From Leifsonia soli (GTDB taxonomy: Bacteria > Actinomycetota > Actinomycetes > Actinomycetales > Microbacteriaceae): DNA of 64,000 nucleotides. The translations under genes were made by a program, and so were the position numbers. Position 1 is the first letter of the stretch. Each line of letters starts with the position of its first letter. The notes beneath the pieces are model-generated. The model saw only the letters and a program-made list of their open reading frames with translations. It had not been told where the DNA came from and did not search any database. The DNA is taken from the NCBI RefSeq assembly GCF_013408745.1, contig NZ_JACCBJ010000001.1, positions 2,976,001-3,040,000 of the forward strand. Direction: 5' to 3'. Shown here piece by piece: positions 26,153 through 34,733 of the stretch.

Positions 26153-27856
26153 GTGGACTCCGAAGGCGACCGTCAGCAGGAGGTCTTCCGCGCTCCGGCG
26201 GGAACCGCGGCCAACCCGGTGCTGACGCCGGCCGAGATGGCGGGGATCGCGGCGCTCGGTCTGACGCACTCCTTCCGCGCGGGCGAGTACCTCTTCCAGG
26301 CCGGCGACGCCGACATCGACTTCTTCGTGATCGAGGAGGGGGAGGTCGACGTCGTCCAAGAGGCGACCGCCGACTCTCCGGAGCGGGTGGTGTCGCGCTG
26401 GCAGGCCGGTGAGTTCCTGGGCGAGCTGAACATGCTCAACGGCCAGCGTTCGCTGCTCAGCGCGCGCATGATCCGGCCGGGCCTGGTCCGGCGCATCCCT
26501 CTCGCTTCGCTCAGGCGCCGCATGGCGGCCGACCATGCCATCGCCGATACGCTCCTGTCCGCGTTCCGCGCCAGACGGCGCCTCCTGATGAGCACCGCGG
26601 ACATGACGCTTCAGATCGTCGGCGTCGAGGGGTCGCCGGATGCGATGGCCCTTCGCCGCTACGTGGCCCGGATGGAGCTTCCGCACCGCTGGGTGGACGC
26701 ACGGACGGAGGCGGGCCGCTCTGCGCTGCAGGTGTGCGGAGTGGTGGAGGACGAGCTCCCGGTCGTCATCACCCGTGGGGGCGTGCACCGCCGGGCGGCC
26801 CCGGCGCAGCTCGCGGAAGCTCTCGGGCTCTCCTTCCGCGCCCGAGGCGGTGCCGGCAGCCGCTTCGACCTGGTGGTGATCGGGGCGGGGCCCGCCGGGC
26901 TCGCCGCCGGGATCTACGGGGCCTCGGAGGGCCTGTCGACGCTGGTGCTGGATGAGCTCGCTCCCGGCGGCCAGGCGGCCTCGAGCTCGCGCATCGAGAA
27001 CTACCTCGGGTTCCCCGACGGCCTCTCCGGTGCCGACCTCACCGAGCTGGCCGCGCTGCAGGCTCTGAAGTTCGGTGTGCGGTTCTCGGCGCCGACCCGA
27101 GTGATCGCGCTGTCGACCGGATCGGATGCCGTACGGATCGAGCTCGACAGCGGGGATGCCGTGCACGCGGGGGCCGTGATCGTCGCAACGGGCGCACAGT
27201 ATCGGCGCCTTCCGCTCGACCGGTGGGCCGAGTTCGAGGGAGGAAGCATCTTCTTCGCCGCGACCGAGCTGGAGGCCCGCTCCTGCGGAGCTCGGCCCGT
27301 CGCCGTCGTGGGCGGCGCGAACTCGGCCGGGCAGGCCGCTCTCTTCCTCGCCGATCAGGGCAGTCGCGTCCACCTCATCGTCCGGGGGCCGTCGGTCCGC
27401 GCGGAGATGTCCGCGTACCTCGTGGACCGCGTGCTCGGCCATCCCCGGATCGACGTCCTCACCTCCACGCAGGTGACCCGCCTGCACGGACGCTCACAGC
27501 TGGACGCCATGACGGTGACAACGGCGGACGGCGGGTCGCAACGGATCGATGCGGCCGGCTTGTTCTGCTTCATCGGCGCGCACCCGGGCACGGAATGGAT
27601 CTCGGCCGCGGAACGCGACGACAGCGGCTTCCTGCTCACCGACGCCGACATCCCGGCCGTCGGCCCTGCTTGGCAGGCTCTGAACCGCCGGCCGCTCCCA
27701 TTCGAGACGAGCCTGCCGCGCGTCTTCGCCGCGGGCGACGTACGCCACGGCTCGATGAAGCGGGTCGCGGCAGCGGTCGGGGAGGGATCGAGCGCCGTCG
27801 CCTCCGTGCACCGTGTCCTGGCACGGGATGCGGTCGCACCTTCTGGACAAAAGTAG
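26153..27856 (+). CDS. cyclic-nucleotide-binding-domain thioredoxin-reductase-like flavoprotein
   Basis: A 567-residue fusion. Residues about 20-145 form a cNMP-binding (Crp-like) beta-roll with GEYLFQAGD and GEFLGELNMLNGQ. Residues about 150-220 are a short thioredoxin-like segment. Residues 235-560 are a FAD/NADPH thioredoxin-reductase fold: VVIGAGPAGLAAG, then VAVVGGANSAGQAA, then FAAGDVRHGS. The redox CxxC of true thioredoxin reductases is missing (ATELEARSC in its place). The start is uncertain: GTG 26153 is used, with an in-frame ATG at 26117 as alternative. Electron acceptor unknown; probably redox signalling. Confidence 0.82.
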   Translation: MDSEGDRQQEVFRAPAGTAANPVLTPAEMAGIAALGLTHSFRAGEYLFQAGDADIDFFVIEEGEVDVVQEATADSPERVVSRWQAGEFLGELNMLNGQRSLLSARMIRPGLVRRIPLASLRRRMAADHAIADTLLSAFRARRRLLMSTADMTLQIVGVEGSPDAMALRRYVARMELPHRWVDARTEAGRSALQVCGVVEDELPVVITRGGVHRRAAPAQLAEALGLSFRARGGAGSRFDLVVIGAGPAGLAAGIYGASEGLSTLVLDELAPGGQAASSSRIENYLGFPDGLSGADLTELAALQALKFGVRFSAPTRVIALSTGSDAVRIELDSGDAVHAGAVIVATGAQYRRLPLDRWAEFEGGSIFFAATELEARSCGARPVAVVGGANSAGQAALFLADQGSRVHLIVRGPSVRAEMSAYLVDRVLGHPRIDVLTSTQVTRLHGRSQLDAMTVTTADGGSQRIDAAGLFCFIGAHPGTEWISAAERDDSGFLLTDADIPAVGPAWQALNRRPLPFETSLPRVFAAGDVRHGSMKRVAAAVGEGSSAVASVHRVLARDAVAPSGQK

Positions 27857-27967
27857 GACCCCGAACGAGGGGTGCGAGCCGTAGTGTGAGAACGCTCTCC
27901 GCTATCGCCACGAGCATCCACACCGTCGCCCCGCGCATCCCGGTGCGACATGAACCGGAGGTCGAAC

Positions 27968-28804
27968 ATGCCCTTTGTGACCACAGAAGACGGCGCCGAA
28001 ATCTACTACAAGGACTGGGGCAGCCACGACGCCCAGCCCATCATGTTCCACCACGGCTGGCCCCTGTCCGCCGATGACTGGGACGCCCAGATGCTCTACT
28101 TCCTCGGGAAGGGCTTCCGCGTGATCGCCAGCGACCGCCGCGGCCACGGCCGCTCGACGCAGATCAGCACCGGGCACGACATGGACCACTACGCCAGCGA
28201 CGCCTCGGCCGTCGTCGAGCACCTCGACCTGCGCAACGCCATCCACATCGGGCACTCGACCGGTGGCGGTCAGGTCGCGCGCTACGTCGCGAAGTACGGA
28301 GAGCCCCAGGGCCGCGTCGCGAAGGCCGTGCTGGTCTCGTCGGTGCCCCCGCTGATGGTGCAGACCGAGGCCAACCCGGAGGGAACCCCGATCTCGGTGT
28401 TCGACGGCTTCCGTGCGGCGCTGGCCGCGAACCGTGCCGAGTTCTTCCAGGCCGTGGCGTCCGGCCCGTTCTACGGTTTCAACCGTCCGGGTGTCACCGT
28501 TTCGGAGCCCGTGGTCGCCAACTGGTGGCGTCAGGGGATGATGGGCAGCGCCCTCGCCCACTACGAGGGCATCAAGGCCTTCTCCGAGACCGACCAGACG
28601 GAGGACCTGAAGGCGATCTCGGTGCCGGTGCTGGTCACGCAGGGCGACGACGACCAGATCGTCCCCTACAAGGACGCGTCGATCAAGCAGGCCGAGCTCC
28701 TGCAGAACGCGACCTTGAAGATCTACGAGGGCTACCCGCACGGAATGCTGACGACGCACGCCGACGTCATCAACCCCGACATCCTCGCCTTCATCCAGCA
28801 GTAA
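27968..28804 (+). CDS. alpha/beta hydrolase, non-haem chloroperoxidase type
   Basis: A 278-residue alpha/beta hydrolase of the cofactor-free haloperoxidase/arylesterase group. The nucleophile elbow is GHSTGGG (Ser near residue 99), the acid is in QGDDDQIVPY and the histidine in YPHGM, completing a Ser-Asp-His triad. FHHGWPLSADDWD forms the oxyanion region. These enzymes hydrolyse esters and can form peracids. The ATG follows GGAGG seven bases upstream. It follows the cNMP flavoprotein gene in the same direction at 111 bp, so an operon is possible but not certain. Confidence 0.88.
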   Translation: MPFVTTEDGAEIYYKDWGSHDAQPIMFHHGWPLSADDWDAQMLYFLGKGFRVIASDRRGHGRSTQISTGHDMDHYASDASAVVEHLDLRNAIHIGHSTGGGQVARYVAKYGEPQGRVAKAVLVSSVPPLMVQTEANPEGTPISVFDGFRAALAANRAEFFQAVASGPFYGFNRPGVTVSEPVVANWWRQGMMGSALAHYEGIKAFSETDQTEDLKAISVPVLVTQGDDDQIVPYKDASIKQAELLQNATLKIYEGYPHGMLTTHADVINPDILAFIQQ

Positions 28805-28824
28805 CCCGGCTCACGCATTCGCCG

Positions 28825-28857
28825 ACGGCGCACCCAGGGTCTCCCGGGGTGCGCCGT
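28825..28857. terminator. bidirectional-type terminator hairpin
   Basis: Perfect 11-bp arms ACGGCGCACCC and GGGTGCGCCGT enclose an inner GGG-TCT-CCC hairpin. It sits between the convergent hydrolase and peptidase genes. There is no T-run, as is common in high-GC actinobacteria. Confidence 0.65.
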
Positions 28858-28869
28858 TGGCGTTCGCCG

Positions 28870-29595
28870 TCACGCGCCGATCGTCGAGACCAGCACGCCG
28901 CCCTCGATCGGCAGCGCCCGCCAGACGCTGCCCGCGCCTTCGACCCGGAGCGCGCCGTCGCCCACGATCAGGGCCGTGCGCTCGTCGATGCCGAGCCCGC
29001 CCGCGATCAGCCCGGATTCGACGGCCGCGACCAGCCGGGACAGCATGCCGCGCTGGGCGACATGCACGTCGATGGCCACATCGACGAGACCGATTCCGGT
29101 CTCGATCTGAAGCTCCTCGCCCGCTTCGTCGGGGTCTTCGGGGGACACGACCACACCGCCGATGCGCGAGCCGCCGCCGAGCGAGCCCTCCGCCGCAACC
29201 ATCGCACCGGCTGAGACGCCGAGGTAGGGCACGCCGCCGGAGACCTGCCGGCGCAACTCACCGAACACCGGTTCGAGCCCGGCGCGCACCTCCTCGACGA
29301 TGCCGCCCCCCACCGCGATGCCGTCGACATCGGCGATCGCGCCGAGCTCGATCGGCTCCCCGGCCCGCCCGGCGGTCAGGAGCAGCTCGATCGTGGTCCC
29401 CGCCGCCGCCTCGACCAGGAGCTCGCCGAGCGCCGCCGCCTTCTCCTCGGCCTCGGGATGCAGGGAGATCACCGCGATCCGCGGCCGCGTGCGCCCCGCC
29501 TCCGTCGCTCGCAGCGACGCCTCGGCGACGAACGGCGCGTAGAGCGGGGCATCAGCGATCGTGGTCGCGCCGCCGCCGATGAGGTGCACGCTCAC
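28870..29595 (-). CDS. peptidase S51 / cyanophycinase-like protein
   Basis: A 241-residue class I glutamine-amidotransferase-like hydrolase. The nucleophile segment is GVSAGAM (Ser near residue 129), and AVGGGIVEEV and DVHVAQRGMLSRL match the cyanophycinase/dipeptidase E family; the latter contains the acid/histidine region. It probably cleaves dipeptides with an acidic first residue. GTG start. No cyanophycin synthetase is present in the window, so a storage-polymer role is not supported. Confidence 0.75.
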   Translation of the reverse strand: MSVHLIGGGATTIADAPLYAPFVAEASLRATEAGRTRPRIAVISLHPEAEEKAAALGELLVEAAAGTTIELLLTAGRAGEPIELGAIADVDGIAVGGGIVEEVRAGLEPVFGELRRQVSGGVPYLGVSAGAMVAAEGSLGGGSRIGGVVVSPEDPDEAGEELQIETGIGLVDVAIDVHVAQRGMLSRLVAAVESGLIAGGLGIDERTALIVGDGALRVEGAGSVWRALPIEGGVLVSTIGA

Positions 29596-29713
29596 GCCGC
29601 ACCCTCCCCGGCTGCGATCGGATGCAACGGGGCCGCGTCGTGCGCATCGAAGATCATCGGAAAAGGCTACCCGAGCCGGAATCGGGCGGATGACCGGTGG
29701 TTCCCGGCGCGGT

Positions 29714-30052
29714 TCAGGAAGCTGCCGCGTCCGCCACCGGTTCAGGGGCGCCGTCGAGGCCGGTCTGGGTGAGTCCGACCAGCTGGGCCCGTCCGATGAT
29801 GTGCGGTCTCAGGCGTAGCCCGATGATCGCGGGGGTCACATCGGCGGTCACCTCGAGACTAGGGACGTCGAGGGCGCTGAGGGTGTAGACGTACCGGTGC
29901 GGCCCGCTCCCGGCCGGCGGGGCAGCGCCGATGAAGACATCCGTTCCGTACTCGTTCCGCCGGCGGGTTGCTCCGGCAGGAAGCAGGGCGTCGTCGGTGC
30001 CCGCTCCTCGAGGAAGTCTCGTCGGCGAGGGTGGTGGCGAAGCTCAGCTACC
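29714..30052 (-). pseudogene. 3' remnant of a PEBP (YbhB/YbcL, Raf-kinase-inhibitor-like) gene
   Basis: Reading the minus strand to the stop at 29714-29716 gives about 100 residues with the C-terminal half of PEBP proteins: LPAGATRRRNEYG, then APPAGSGPHRYVYTLSALDV and TPAIIGLRLRPHIIGRAQL. The N-terminal 60-70 residues, with the first ligand-binding motif, are missing. Around 29990-30060 the match breaks across frames and stops are met. There is no start codon or ribosome site. The gene seems truncated at the boundary with the low-GC orphan gene. Upstream limit approximate. Confidence 0.6.
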
Positions 30053-30076
30053 TGCGCGCTGAGACGCCGATCCCGC

Positions 30077-30652
30077 TCAGCTTGTTGGCCTACCCATGGC
30101 GTACGTCAACGAGTGAATTCGTGACGCTATTTCGTCCGACGAGTATGACCGGAGGCTCGGCTTGATCGGCGTGAGGACGATCGCGGCTAACTCGCCAAGG
30201 CGCTTGATCTTCAACGCGGGTCGAGTCACGACGCCCAGCCTTGATGTGGCAACCTCCAACTCGAGCACGCCTGCGAGTGGAATCAAGGTCAGTAACCGAG
30301 GGTCACCGATGCCGACGAACAGTCGGATCCCCGCCGCGCCGACATCGACCACCGCGTAACGGACTCCGGAAAGCGTGGACAGGTCAACGCCCAGGCGAGT
30401 CCACTGATCGTCCGTTACGGCGACGAGCAGCTGTTCGTGCGCCGGATTGGCTGCACGGACCTTGGCAACCATCCTTCGGAGGCTTACGGCTAGTGCGAGA
30501 TACACGAGAACCGCCACCACCGCCACGGAAGCGACACCCCACAAATAAGGTCGCCACCGGCCGATTTGCGGTGCCGCGATCATCGACGCAACCGTCATCA
30601 CAAGACCGATTCCGACGAGGGCGTAGACAACTATTCGCGGTCGAAGACTCAC
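30077..30652 (-). CDS. hypothetical two-helix membrane protein, lower GC
   Basis: A 191-residue protein with two N-terminal membrane helices (about 8-28 and 36-57) and a soluble C-terminal domain of about 130 residues that looks alpha/beta, with no motif recognised. The DNA is visibly poorer in GC than its neighbours and has mixed third positions, so it may have been acquired. Directly next to the broken PEBP gene. The 270 bp between it and dnaB show no gene. Confidence 0.5.
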   Translation of the reverse strand: MSLRPRIVVYALVGIGLVMTVASMIAAPQIGRWRPYLWGVASVAVVAVLVYLALAVSLRRMVAKVRAANPAHEQLLVAVTDDQWTRLGVDLSTLSGVRYAVVDVGAAGIRLFVGIGDPRLLTLIPLAGVLELEVATSRLGVVTRPALKIKRLGELAAIVLTPIKPSLRSYSSDEIASRIHSLTYAMGRPTS

Positions 30653-30922
30653 TGGTTACCGCCCCACTGGTTAGTCCGGGGCCTTAGGCCCGAAAGCTAC
30701 AAACATGCCGCCGAGACAGCCCGTCCCCGTGACGAAGGCCGAACAGTTGATAGCCGTCGACGCTCCCGAGGCTACAATCGGAACGATCTTCACCTGTCCG
30801 TCGAGGGCGTTGCCTTAGCTTGAGAAGACGGGCGGAGCTGCTGCACCGTTCGTCCCTTGCCAGCATCGGTCAACATTCAGGCGGATTTGCCAATTTCGGC
30901 GCGGAGCCTACAGACAGTCGGA

Positions 30923-32296
30923 TCAGATCGGGGCCATGTCGGTGAAGCGTGAGTACATGCCCTGGAAGGCGACCGTCACCGTTCGCGTGGGGCCGTTGCG
31001 GTGCTTGGCGACGATGAGGTCGGCCTCGCCGGCGCGGGGGTTGTCCTTCTCGTAGGCGGACTCGCGGTGCAGCAGGATGACGACGTCGGCGTCCTGCTCG
31101 ATCGAGCCGGACTCGCGGAGGTCGCTCAGGGCGGGGAGCTTGTCCGCGCGCTGCTCGGGACCACGGTTCAGCTGCGACAGGGCGATGACCGGCACCTGGA
31201 GCTCCTTGGCGAGGAGCTTGAGGGCACGCGAGAACTCGCTGACCTCCTGCTGACGGCTCTCGACGCGCTTGCCGCTGGTCATGAGCTGCAGGTAGTCGAT
31301 GATCACCATCTTGAGGCCGACGCGCTGCTTGAGGCGGCGGCACTTGGCGCGGATCTCGACCAGGGTCATGTTCGGGCTGTCGTCGATGTACAGCGGAGCG
31401 TCGTTGATGCGGCCGCGGGTGGAGGCGATGGTCGTCCAGTCGCGGTTGTCGACCGTTCCCTTGCGCATGTTCTGGAGCGGGACGGTCGCCTCGGCCGAGA
31501 GGAGGCGCATGGCGATCTCGCTTCGGCCCATCTCGAGCGAGAAGAAGATGGTGGGCATGTCGTGCTTGATCGCCGCGGCGCGGGCGAAGTCGAGCGCGAG
31601 CGTCGACTTTCCGAGCGCGGGTCGCGCGGCGACGATGACCATCTGGCCGGGGTGGAGCCCGTTGGTCAGCTCGTCCAGCTCGGCGAAGCCGGTCGGAACG
31701 CCGGTCATCGAGCCGTCCTTGTGCTTCGCCGCCTCGATCTCGTCGATCGCGACGGTGACCGCCTCGGTCAGCGGGACGTAGTCCTCGGTCTCCTGGGTGC
31801 CGGTGACGGAGTAGATCTCGGCCTGCGCGTTGTTGACGAGGTCGAGCACCTCGCCCTCGGCCTTGTAGCCCATCTGCGTGATGCGCGTGCCGGCCTCGAC
31901 GAGCCGGCGGAGCAGCGCCTTCTCACCGACGATGTTGGCGTAGTAGCCCGCGTTGGCCGCGGTCGGGACGAGGCTGGTCAGGGTGTGGAGGTACTCGGCG
32001 CCCCCGGCGCGGGAGAGCTCGCCGATCTTGGTCAGCTCGTCGGTGACCGTGATGACGTCGGTCGGCTCTCCGTGCGAGTAGAGCGCCAGGATCGCGTCGT
32101 AGATGATCTCGTGCTTGGGGATGTAGAAGTCGGTGCCGCGGATGACCTCGACGACGTCGGCGACGGCATCCTTGCTGAGCAGCATGCCGCCGAGGGCGCT
32201 CTGCTCGGCGAGGAGATCGTGCGGCGGAGTGCGCTCCGGGGAGCGGGTGTCACCCTGGTCACGACCGTCGGCGAGACCGATATGGGCGATCGACAC
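30923..32296 (-). CDS. dnaB: replicative DNA helicase
   Basis: A 457-residue hexameric 5'-3' helicase that unwinds the fork. The N-terminal primase-interaction domain (HDLLAEQSALGGMLLSKDAV) is followed by the RecA-like domain with Walker A ARPALGKSTL, Walker B MVIIDYLQLM and the C-terminal SIEQDADVVILLHR and KHRNGPT. It is a normal-length protein without an intein, which some actinobacterial DnaB proteins carry. GTG start with GAGGAG upstream; a far longer open frame upstream is chance. A region of DnaA-box-like repeats precedes it. Confidence 0.95.
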   Translation of the reverse strand: MSIAHIGLADGRDQGDTRSPERTPPHDLLAEQSALGGMLLSKDAVADVVEVIRGTDFYIPKHEIIYDAILALYSHGEPTDVITVTDELTKIGELSRAGGAEYLHTLTSLVPTAANAGYYANIVGEKALLRRLVEAGTRITQMGYKAEGEVLDLVNNAQAEIYSVTGTQETEDYVPLTEAVTVAIDEIEAAKHKDGSMTGVPTGFAELDELTNGLHPGQMVIVAARPALGKSTLALDFARAAAIKHDMPTIFFSLEMGRSEIAMRLLSAEATVPLQNMRKGTVDNRDWTTIASTRGRINDAPLYIDDSPNMTLVEIRAKCRRLKQRVGLKMVIIDYLQLMTSGKRVESRQQEVSEFSRALKLLAKELQVPVIALSQLNRGPEQRADKLPALSDLRESGSIEQDADVVILLHRESAYEKDNPRAGEADLIVAKHRNGPTRTVTVAFQGMYSRFTDMAPI

Positions 32297-32486
32297 ATTC
32301 ACTCCTCTACTGGTCAGGTGCCTCCGGGCACGACGAGGCCGTCGCGGGCTCGTCCAGCGCTTCCGCGTGGACGCGTTCCCTCGGGTCGATTGTCGGGACG
32401 ACCTCCGACATTTGCCGCTCTTCGCGGCTGTCGTCCGTCGACGTCGATCAACCCTACGAAGCCCCGTCCACGCCCACAACTCAGCC

Positions 32487-32685
32487 TGTGGATAAAACTG
32501 GGGAGAATGTGGGCGAAACGCCGTAGAGCGTGTGTAAAAGGTGTGTGGAACTCTGTGGAGAAAGAAGAACTTCGGTGGAGTAAAGTCCACCTGATCTGCT
32601 CTTTTAGTTTCCCCAGCCTGTGTGTAAAAACTTCCTTGAACCCTGTGTTCAAGCTTGCTCGCATTGCGACCGAACCTGTGTACAG
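32487..32685. promoter_or_regulatory. cluster of DnaA-box-like repeats upstream of dnaB
   Basis: One perfect box TGTGGATAA is at 32487-32495 and a one-mismatch box TGTGGAGAA at 32554-32562. Looser same-strand relatives follow: TGTGTAAAA 32531, TGTGGAACT 32544, TGTGTGTAA 32619, TGTGTTCAA 32644 and TGTGTACAG 32677. The 462-bp gap 32297-32758 holds this region plus the terminator of rplI and shows no gene. It could be a DnaA-controlled dnaB promoter or a DnaA-titration site. Confidence 0.5.
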
Positions 32686-32712
32686 AACTGAGGAAATCAG
32701 CCTTAACCAGAG

Positions 32713-32740
32713 GTAGCGGCGGGCCTTCGCCCGCCGCTAC
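32713..32740 (-). terminator. terminator hairpin after rplI
   Basis: Perfect 12-bp arms GTAGCGGCGGGC and GCCCGCCGCTAC with a 4-base loop, 18 bp beyond the rplI stop. No strong U-run follows. It separates the ribosomal-protein operon from dnaB. Confidence 0.65.
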
Positions 32741-32758
32741 ACTTCTGCTTCGTCGCGC

Positions 32759-33211
32759 CTACTTGGCAGCGACCACCTGGAGGCTGATGACGGCCGAGAG
32801 GTCGTCGTGCAGCCGCACGGTCGCCTCGTGGTCGCCGACGACCTTGATGGGGTTCGGAAGCTCGATCTTGCGCTTGTCGAGCTCGCCGATGCCGGCCGCC
32901 TTGACGGCGTCCGCGACATCGCCGGTCTTGACCGAACCGAACAGACGGCCCTCGCGGCCCGCCTTGACGGTCAGCTTGACCTTGGTCGCCTCGAGCTTGG
33001 CCTTGAGGTCCTGGGCCTGCTCGACGGTGTGCAGCTCGCGGGCGGCACGGGCCGCCTTGATCTGCTCGACCTGCTTCTCGCCACCACGGGACCACGCGAT
33101 CGCGAAGCCCTGCGGGACGAGGTAGTTGCGCGCGTAGCCGTTCTTGACGTCGACGACGTCACCGGCAGAGCCGAGGCCGGTGACCTCGTGCGTGAGAATA
33201 ACCTTCGACAT
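32759..33211 (-). CDS. rplI: 50S ribosomal protein L9
   Basis: A 150-residue L9: [32 protein letters not shown] is the N-terminal signature domain, followed by the long connecting helix and the C-terminal RNA-binding domain ([16 protein letters not shown]). It binds 23S rRNA and affects translational fidelity. Last gene of rpsF-ssb-rpsR-rplI, 11 bp after rpsR, and followed by a strong hairpin. Confidence 0.97.
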   Translation of the reverse strand: MSKVILTHEVTGLGSAGDVVDVKNGYARNYLVPQGFAIAWSRGGEKQVEQIKAARAARELHTVEQAQDLKAKLEATKVKLTVKAGREGRLFGSVKTGDVADAVKAAGIGELDKRKIELPNPIKVVGDHEATVRLHDDLSAVISLQVVAAK

Positions 33212-33222
33212 GTCGTTGCTCC

Positions 33223-33486
33223 TTAGCGGCCAGAGCCGGCGTAGGGGAGGAGCGCCATCTCGCGCGCGTTCTTGACCGCGCGGGCGATGAGGCGCTGCTC
33301 CTGGACGGAGACACCGGTGATGCGACGGGCGCGGATCTTTCCACGCTCCGAGATGAACTTACGCAGGGTGGCGACGTCCTTGTAATCGATGACGCCGACG
33401 CGAACGGACTTCGCGGGGGCGGCGTTCTTGCCGTCCTTGCCCTTGCGGATCGGCTTGCGGCGGTCGCCGCTCGACTTTCCAGCCAT
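33223..33486 (-). CDS. rpsR: 30S ribosomal protein S18
   Basis: An 87-residue S18, with [19 protein letters not shown] and [28 protein letters not shown]. The basic N-terminus ([18 protein letters not shown]) is longer than in E. coli but usual in actinobacteria. No Cys4 zinc motif is visible, so this is the zinc-independent-type or common C-minus form. It binds S6 in the platform of the 30S subunit. Located between ssb and rplI. Confidence 0.96.
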   Translation of the reverse strand: MAGKSSGDRRKPIRKGKDGKNAAPAKSVRVGVIDYKDVATLRKFISERGKIRARRITGVSVQEQRLIARAVKNAREMALLPYAGSGR

Positions 33487-33567
33487 GGTTTCCTTTGCTT
33501 TCCGCCCGGCCCGGCCTCCGGCCGGCGGGCTGATGATGTGTGCCCCTCTGCGGAGGAGCGAGTCTCG

Positions 33568-34080
33568 TTAGAAGGGGGTCTCGTCGTTGTAGGAGCCCGG
33601 AGTGTTCCAGACATCCGCACCGGCGGAGGGGTCCGCCGGAGCCGATGCGGCCCACGGCTCCTCGACAGCAGGCGCACCGCCGCCGAAGCCACCCGCGCTT
33701 CGTCCGCCTCCGGACGACTGCGTGCGGGTGATCTGAGCGGTGGCGTAGCGCAGCGACGGGCCGATCTCGTCGATCTCGAGCTCGATGCTGGTGCGCTTCT
33801 CGCCTTCCTTCGTCTCGTAGGAGCGCTGCTTGAGGCGGCCCTGCGCGATGACGCGCGACCCCTTGGTCAGCGAACCCGCGACGTGCTCCGCGAACTCGCG
33901 CCAGACGCTGGCGCGGAGGAACAGAGCCTCACCGTCCTTCCACTCGTTCGCCTGACGGTCGAACGTGCGGGGGGTGGACGCGATGGTGAAGTTGGCGACA
34001 GCCAGCCCGTTCTGCGTGTAGCGCAGCTCGGGATCGGCGGTGAGGTTCCCCACCACGGTGATGACGGTCTCGCCGGCCAT
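33568..34080 (-). CDS. ssb: single-stranded DNA-binding protein
   Basis: A 170-residue SSB. The OB fold covers residues 1-110 ([19 protein letters not shown], then [14 protein letters not shown], then LKQRSYET). A Gly-rich linker leads to the acidic tip DETPF, which docks partner replication proteins. The frame is open 20 codons upstream, but the ATG used follows the rpsF stop by four bases and gives the standard N-terminus. It protects ssDNA in replication and repair. Confidence 0.96.
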   Translation of the reverse strand: MAGETVITVVGNLTADPELRYTQNGLAVANFTIASTPRTFDRQANEWKDGEALFLRASVWREFAEHVAGSLTKGSRVIAQGRLKQRSYETKEGEKRTSIELEIDEIGPSLRYATAQITRTQSSGGGRSAGGFGGGAPAVEEPWAASAPADPSAGADVWNTPGSYNDETPF

Positions 34081-34084
34081 GGGA

Positions 34085-34456
34085 CTAGGCGCCGGCCTTC
34101 TCGGAGGTGGCAGCCTTGCGGGCGGCCTTCTCGTCGGCACGCTTCTGAGCGGCGGCGACCTGAGCGATCGCCTCCTCTGCGCGGAGGACCTTGGTGCGCA
34201 TGACGGCCTCGCTGAGCTTCAGCTGGCGGTCGAGCTCCTTGGTCGTGTCGCCCTCAGCGGTGAGCTGGACGACGGCGTAGATGCCCTCGGACTTCTTGTT
34301 GATCTCGTAAGCCAGGCGACGACGTCCCCAGATGTCGACGTTGTCGATCGTTCCACCGTCGTTACGGACGACGTTGAGGAACTTGTCAAGGCTCGGAGCC
34401 ACGGTGCGCTCATCGATCTCGGGATCGAGGATGACCATCAACTCGTACTGATGCAT
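34085..34456 (-). CDS. rpsF: 30S ribosomal protein S6
   Basis: A 123-residue S6 ([21 protein letters not shown], then [20 protein letters not shown]) with an Ala/Lys-rich tail. It pairs with S18. First gene of the operon; the ribosome site AGGAGGTGGG is unusually strong and lies nine bases before the ATG, ruling out the longer upstream frame. The 277 bp up to cca contain its promoter (not pinpointed) and two TGTGGACGG motifs. Confidence 0.96.
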   Translation of the reverse strand: MHQYELMVILDPEIDERTVAPSLDKFLNVVRNDGGTIDNVDIWGRRRLAYEINKKSEGIYAVVQLTAEGDTTKELDRQLKLSEAVMRTKVLRAEEAIAQVAAAQKRADEKAARKAATSEKAGA

Positions 34457-34733
34457 GACTAACCCACCTCCTCTGGTCTCAGCGGCTGCAGACGTTCTGC
34501 AGCAGGAGGGTGTCATAGACGCGCCCAGGGCAGGACTCTGCCCGGGCAACTTCCCTAGCGTAACGGATGCGGGTGCGGGGCGCCAGCCGGCGGTGATCTC
34601 GGTCATGCCTCCACCCTCGCCGGACCGTCGCATCCACGGGCCTAGGAGGCTGGATCTGTGGACGGTCCTGAGACCGGACGACCTGTGGACGGAATCGCTC
34701 AGACCGCGGGGGAGCGGGCACCCGGGCGCCGGC

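Noticed and set aside
30684..30866. 60-codon frame between the orphan gene and dnaB
   Set aside because: No ribosome site and no recognisable sequence; the region 30653-30922 shows nothing else convincing.
30923..32296. Intein in dnaB, and in gyrA/gyrB
   Set aside because: Looked for because common in actinobacteria; all three proteins have normal length and uninterrupted motifs.
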